64,000 nucleotides of DNA, taken from positions 7,564,001-7,628,000 of the forward strand of contig NC_053200.1 in NCBI RefSeq assembly GCF_905163445.1, read 5' to 3'. Positions 62,201 through 64,000 of the stretch are shown piece after piece (position 1 is the stretch's first letter; every line of letters starts with the position of its first letter). The notes beneath the pieces are model-generated. The model had not been told where the DNA came from, ran no database searches, and saw only the letters and a program-made list of their open reading frames with translations. The DNA is from Pararge aegeria. Its lineage: Eukaryota; Arthropoda; Insecta; Lepidoptera; Nymphalidae. The position numbers and the translations under genes are program-made.

Positions 62201-64000
62201 TACTATTTCGTTAGTTTAGTAGTTAGCATGTTCGACTAAGCATTGCTAGGTCTTGGGTTTGATTCCTGGTTCAGGCAAGTAAATCATATTGAGTTTATCT
62301 GTCAAGAAATATGTAAGAACCGGAGTTTGGAAATTGGCCAGTGCGTCAGAGAGCATGTCAGTTCCAATCTTGTCACTGACATGCAATGATGATACCGTTT
62401 AAGCCCGCAAATCCGTGTAAACCGGAGTAATGTGGTGGCTGTATGATTTAAACCCTCTCCGAACCCTTTTCCCTTAGAAGAATGTGGGACATTAAAATAA
62501 AGAAGATGATGACACAAATAAACGCACGTGACCACGACACATGATTTTTTCTATTGGAAAATTACATATAGGTTTATTCAATATATAGATATTCCTAACT
62601 TAAATCGTACATATGGGAAGTTGGGGGAGATAGCCACCAAATTAATTCACCGGTAATATAACCGCGGTCAGAGCCTTGTTTATTTAGGTAGGTTACATAC
62701 ATTAAGAATCCTCGTTCAAAGCGAAAATGTGTTTTATTTTTTCGCTGGGTGCAGTTTTTATAGCGCAGAAATGAAGGTCATCAAAAATAATTTTAGTAGG
62801 TAACTAAATATGGCAGTGATCGCACTAAAATACTTTGGCAATAATATTTTTGGCACAAAATAAAACGATCTCCGAAACAAAGGCAAGAGAGTGATAATAT
62901 GTATTTGAGGTATTTTTAAATTGTTAAATCATAACACACTTTAAAAGTAAGTAGTGTTTTTCCTCTTTCTCACAAATAATGATTTAAATAATGTTATGTA
63001 GCCCACCCACATTCGTGGAATAAAAGTTTATATCCTCTTTGAGACATAGGTTCATGGGCCCTGATTGTCTATGGTATTGAAACTATGAGCGCACGAAATT
63101 TAAATAGGTAGATATGTATCAATGATCTGCATACAGCGCGGCGTACAGCCGTAATGGTAATCAAATGAAAAGGCAAGGCCAAACGATCGCATCCTTCTTC
63201 CACTGTTCTGTTCTGTTCACTGTTCGTGTGCACTGGTATCGTGATAAGTACCTACATAGCTAAGTATATTGTCTACTCGTCTCTTCTCTTCTTTGGCGTC
63301 ACAAGATAAATTTTTTATCTCTCGCGTTATTCTACGTTTGTAGAAAAAATGTTGAATATTGACGGTGTGCGCGCGCTTCGTAAAAATTTACCCTCACCAT
63401 TTTTCCCTAACGCGCCAAAAGAAGTATAACTTCAATATACATATATTCTATAACATTTAAATCTAACTGTTTTATACCTCTTTTCTAAGATGAGTCGTGT
63501 CTTTTTACACAGGGCCAATTTAACAACTTGTGCCCGTTTTCACTAAACCAAGGCATCGCTTAAATCGAATGCAACATAATATATAAATCATTAATTTGGA
63601 TATCTATAGAAAAAAACATTCACCAACTCTTAGGTGATAACTATTGGTGAACGGCGGATGTATGCCTAGGAATCTCCTTAGATTAGGCGTTACTTAAATA
63701 GGCATTGCCTTGTTCGTCGTTAGTGAAACGGTCATTAGTGTCTTAGACAGTGTAGGTTATAGAGAATCTGGGATCGAATAACAAATGTTTGTTTTAAAAA
63801 AGGTTAAACAAGATGGATTAAGTATCCTACCTAAGCGACGAGCTGCTAGCTGAGCTGGTATCATTGATATAGCAGTACGCACCGGTGAACATGACAATGT
63901 ATCCGCCAGTGATGGAGAACGGGACTGCCGTAGCGACGTACCACCACGGGCTCAGGGTTTCTATCATGGCGAAGATGACTATCAAGATGCCCGATATCGC
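59205..64000 (-). CDS. SLC46-like major facilitator (proton-coupled folate transporter family), 3' part only
   Basis: Multi-pass membrane transporter. Exons in transcript order: 64000(cut by window edge)-63831, 61962-61785, 60756-60378, 59811-59571, 59391-59205, with consistent phases and stop TAA at 59207-59205. The visible 384 codons begin inside a membrane helix (ISGILIVIFAM). They contain paired helices around FSITGGYIVMFTGAYCYI and LRMTILDATISLGTIAGNLF, a cytoplasmic loop with many charges, then the C-terminal helices LFKGLTGPLLRSF and SLYSVTLATFPGAIYVLSS. These resemble SLC46A members (folate, thiamine-like or sterol substrates in other animals); the substrate here is unknown. The N-terminus and start lie beyond 64000. 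The last exon fits by phase (GG|A) and continues a helix as FVLMYSRKG, but its charged tail is not recognisable, so the C-terminus is the least certain part. An AATAAA overlaps the last codons at 59220-59215. Confidence 0.85.
59853..60337 (+). repeat. SINE B head followed by SINE C body, transporter intron
   Basis: GCGCTGATAGCCCAGTGGTT at 59858 begins a SINE B head. From 60087, GGGGTTCGAATTTATAATTT, GGTCTGGTCTGGCGGGAGGC and AGGTGAGATTGCAGTC form family C. Confidence 0.65.
61213..61690. repeat. Minisatellite, about 44-bp unit, 10-11 copies, in a transporter intron
   Basis: Tandem units of the form GACGTACTAAACTTGCATAA followed by AAGACACTTGCGACCTG and TATACGC. Two variants (TTGCATAAAAGACACTTGCG and TTACATAAACGACACTTGCT) alternate through the middle, giving an 88-bp higher-order period. 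The outer copies are the most diverged. No reading frame of the host gene includes it. Confidence 0.85.
62214..62515 (+). repeat. SINE-like repeat, GATGATGAC-ended (transporter intron)
   Basis: Head with TTAGCATGTTCGACTAAGC and B box GGGTTTGATTCC, body GTGCGTCAGAGAGCATGTCA and GTAATGTGGTGGCTGTATGA, ending AAGAAGATGATGAC. Related in style to family B but distinct in the body. Confidence 0.55.
62516..63830. other. Transporter intron without recognised content
   Basis: AT-rich, no exon or classified repeat recognised. TATCTCTCGCGTTATTC...GTGTGCGCGCGCTTCG at 63318-63380 is locally GC-rich. Confidence 0.35.

Noticed and set aside
62302..62535. 77-codon minus-strand frame
   Set aside because: Lies in a SINE-like repeat; no protein resemblance.

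Overview
The window looks like AT-rich nuclear DNA of a lepidopteran (moth or butterfly). The genes are split into short exons with GT-AG introns. The introns and gaps hold tRNA-headed SINEs, fragments resembling the Lep1 Helitron family, hAT-type MITEs and one damaged non-LTR retrotransposon. Species cannot be named from the sequence alone.

Layout. 1-18953: no gene found; SINEs, Helitron-like pieces and MITEs, then a stretch from about 12.3 kb that is poor in recognisable SINEs. 18954-43210 (minus): a complete Janus kinase gene, the orthologue of Drosophila hopscotch (hop), resolved here into 22 coding exons whose phases all agree and give 1110 residues. 43211-45836: head-to-head intergenic region and 5' part of the next gene. 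45837-53558 (plus): a complete vasa gene, 10 coding exons, 614 residues, with RGG-rich N-terminus and DEAD-box helicase core. 53559-59204: vasa 3' end, repeats and a cluster of palindromic elements. 59205-64000 (minus): the last five exons of an SLC46-like major facilitator transporter whose 5' part lies beyond the window.

Function. Hop is the cytoplasmic tyrosine kinase of the JAK/STAT pathway, and vasa is the germline RNA helicase. They are divergently transcribed with about 2.6 kb between start codons. Both act in the insect germline, but a shared promoter is only a possibility, and a SINE sits between them. The transporter is not obviously related to either.

Most unusual signals: an alanine in the hop activation loop where mammalian JAKs have the first of two tyrosines; a hammerhead-ribozyme-like motif antisense in a hop intron; nested insertions with readable target-site duplications; a 44-bp minisatellite in the transporter gene; and a repeat family found three times, only inside hop introns. 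I found no convincing undescribed multi-gene system. All exon boundaries were read by eye and no database search was run.
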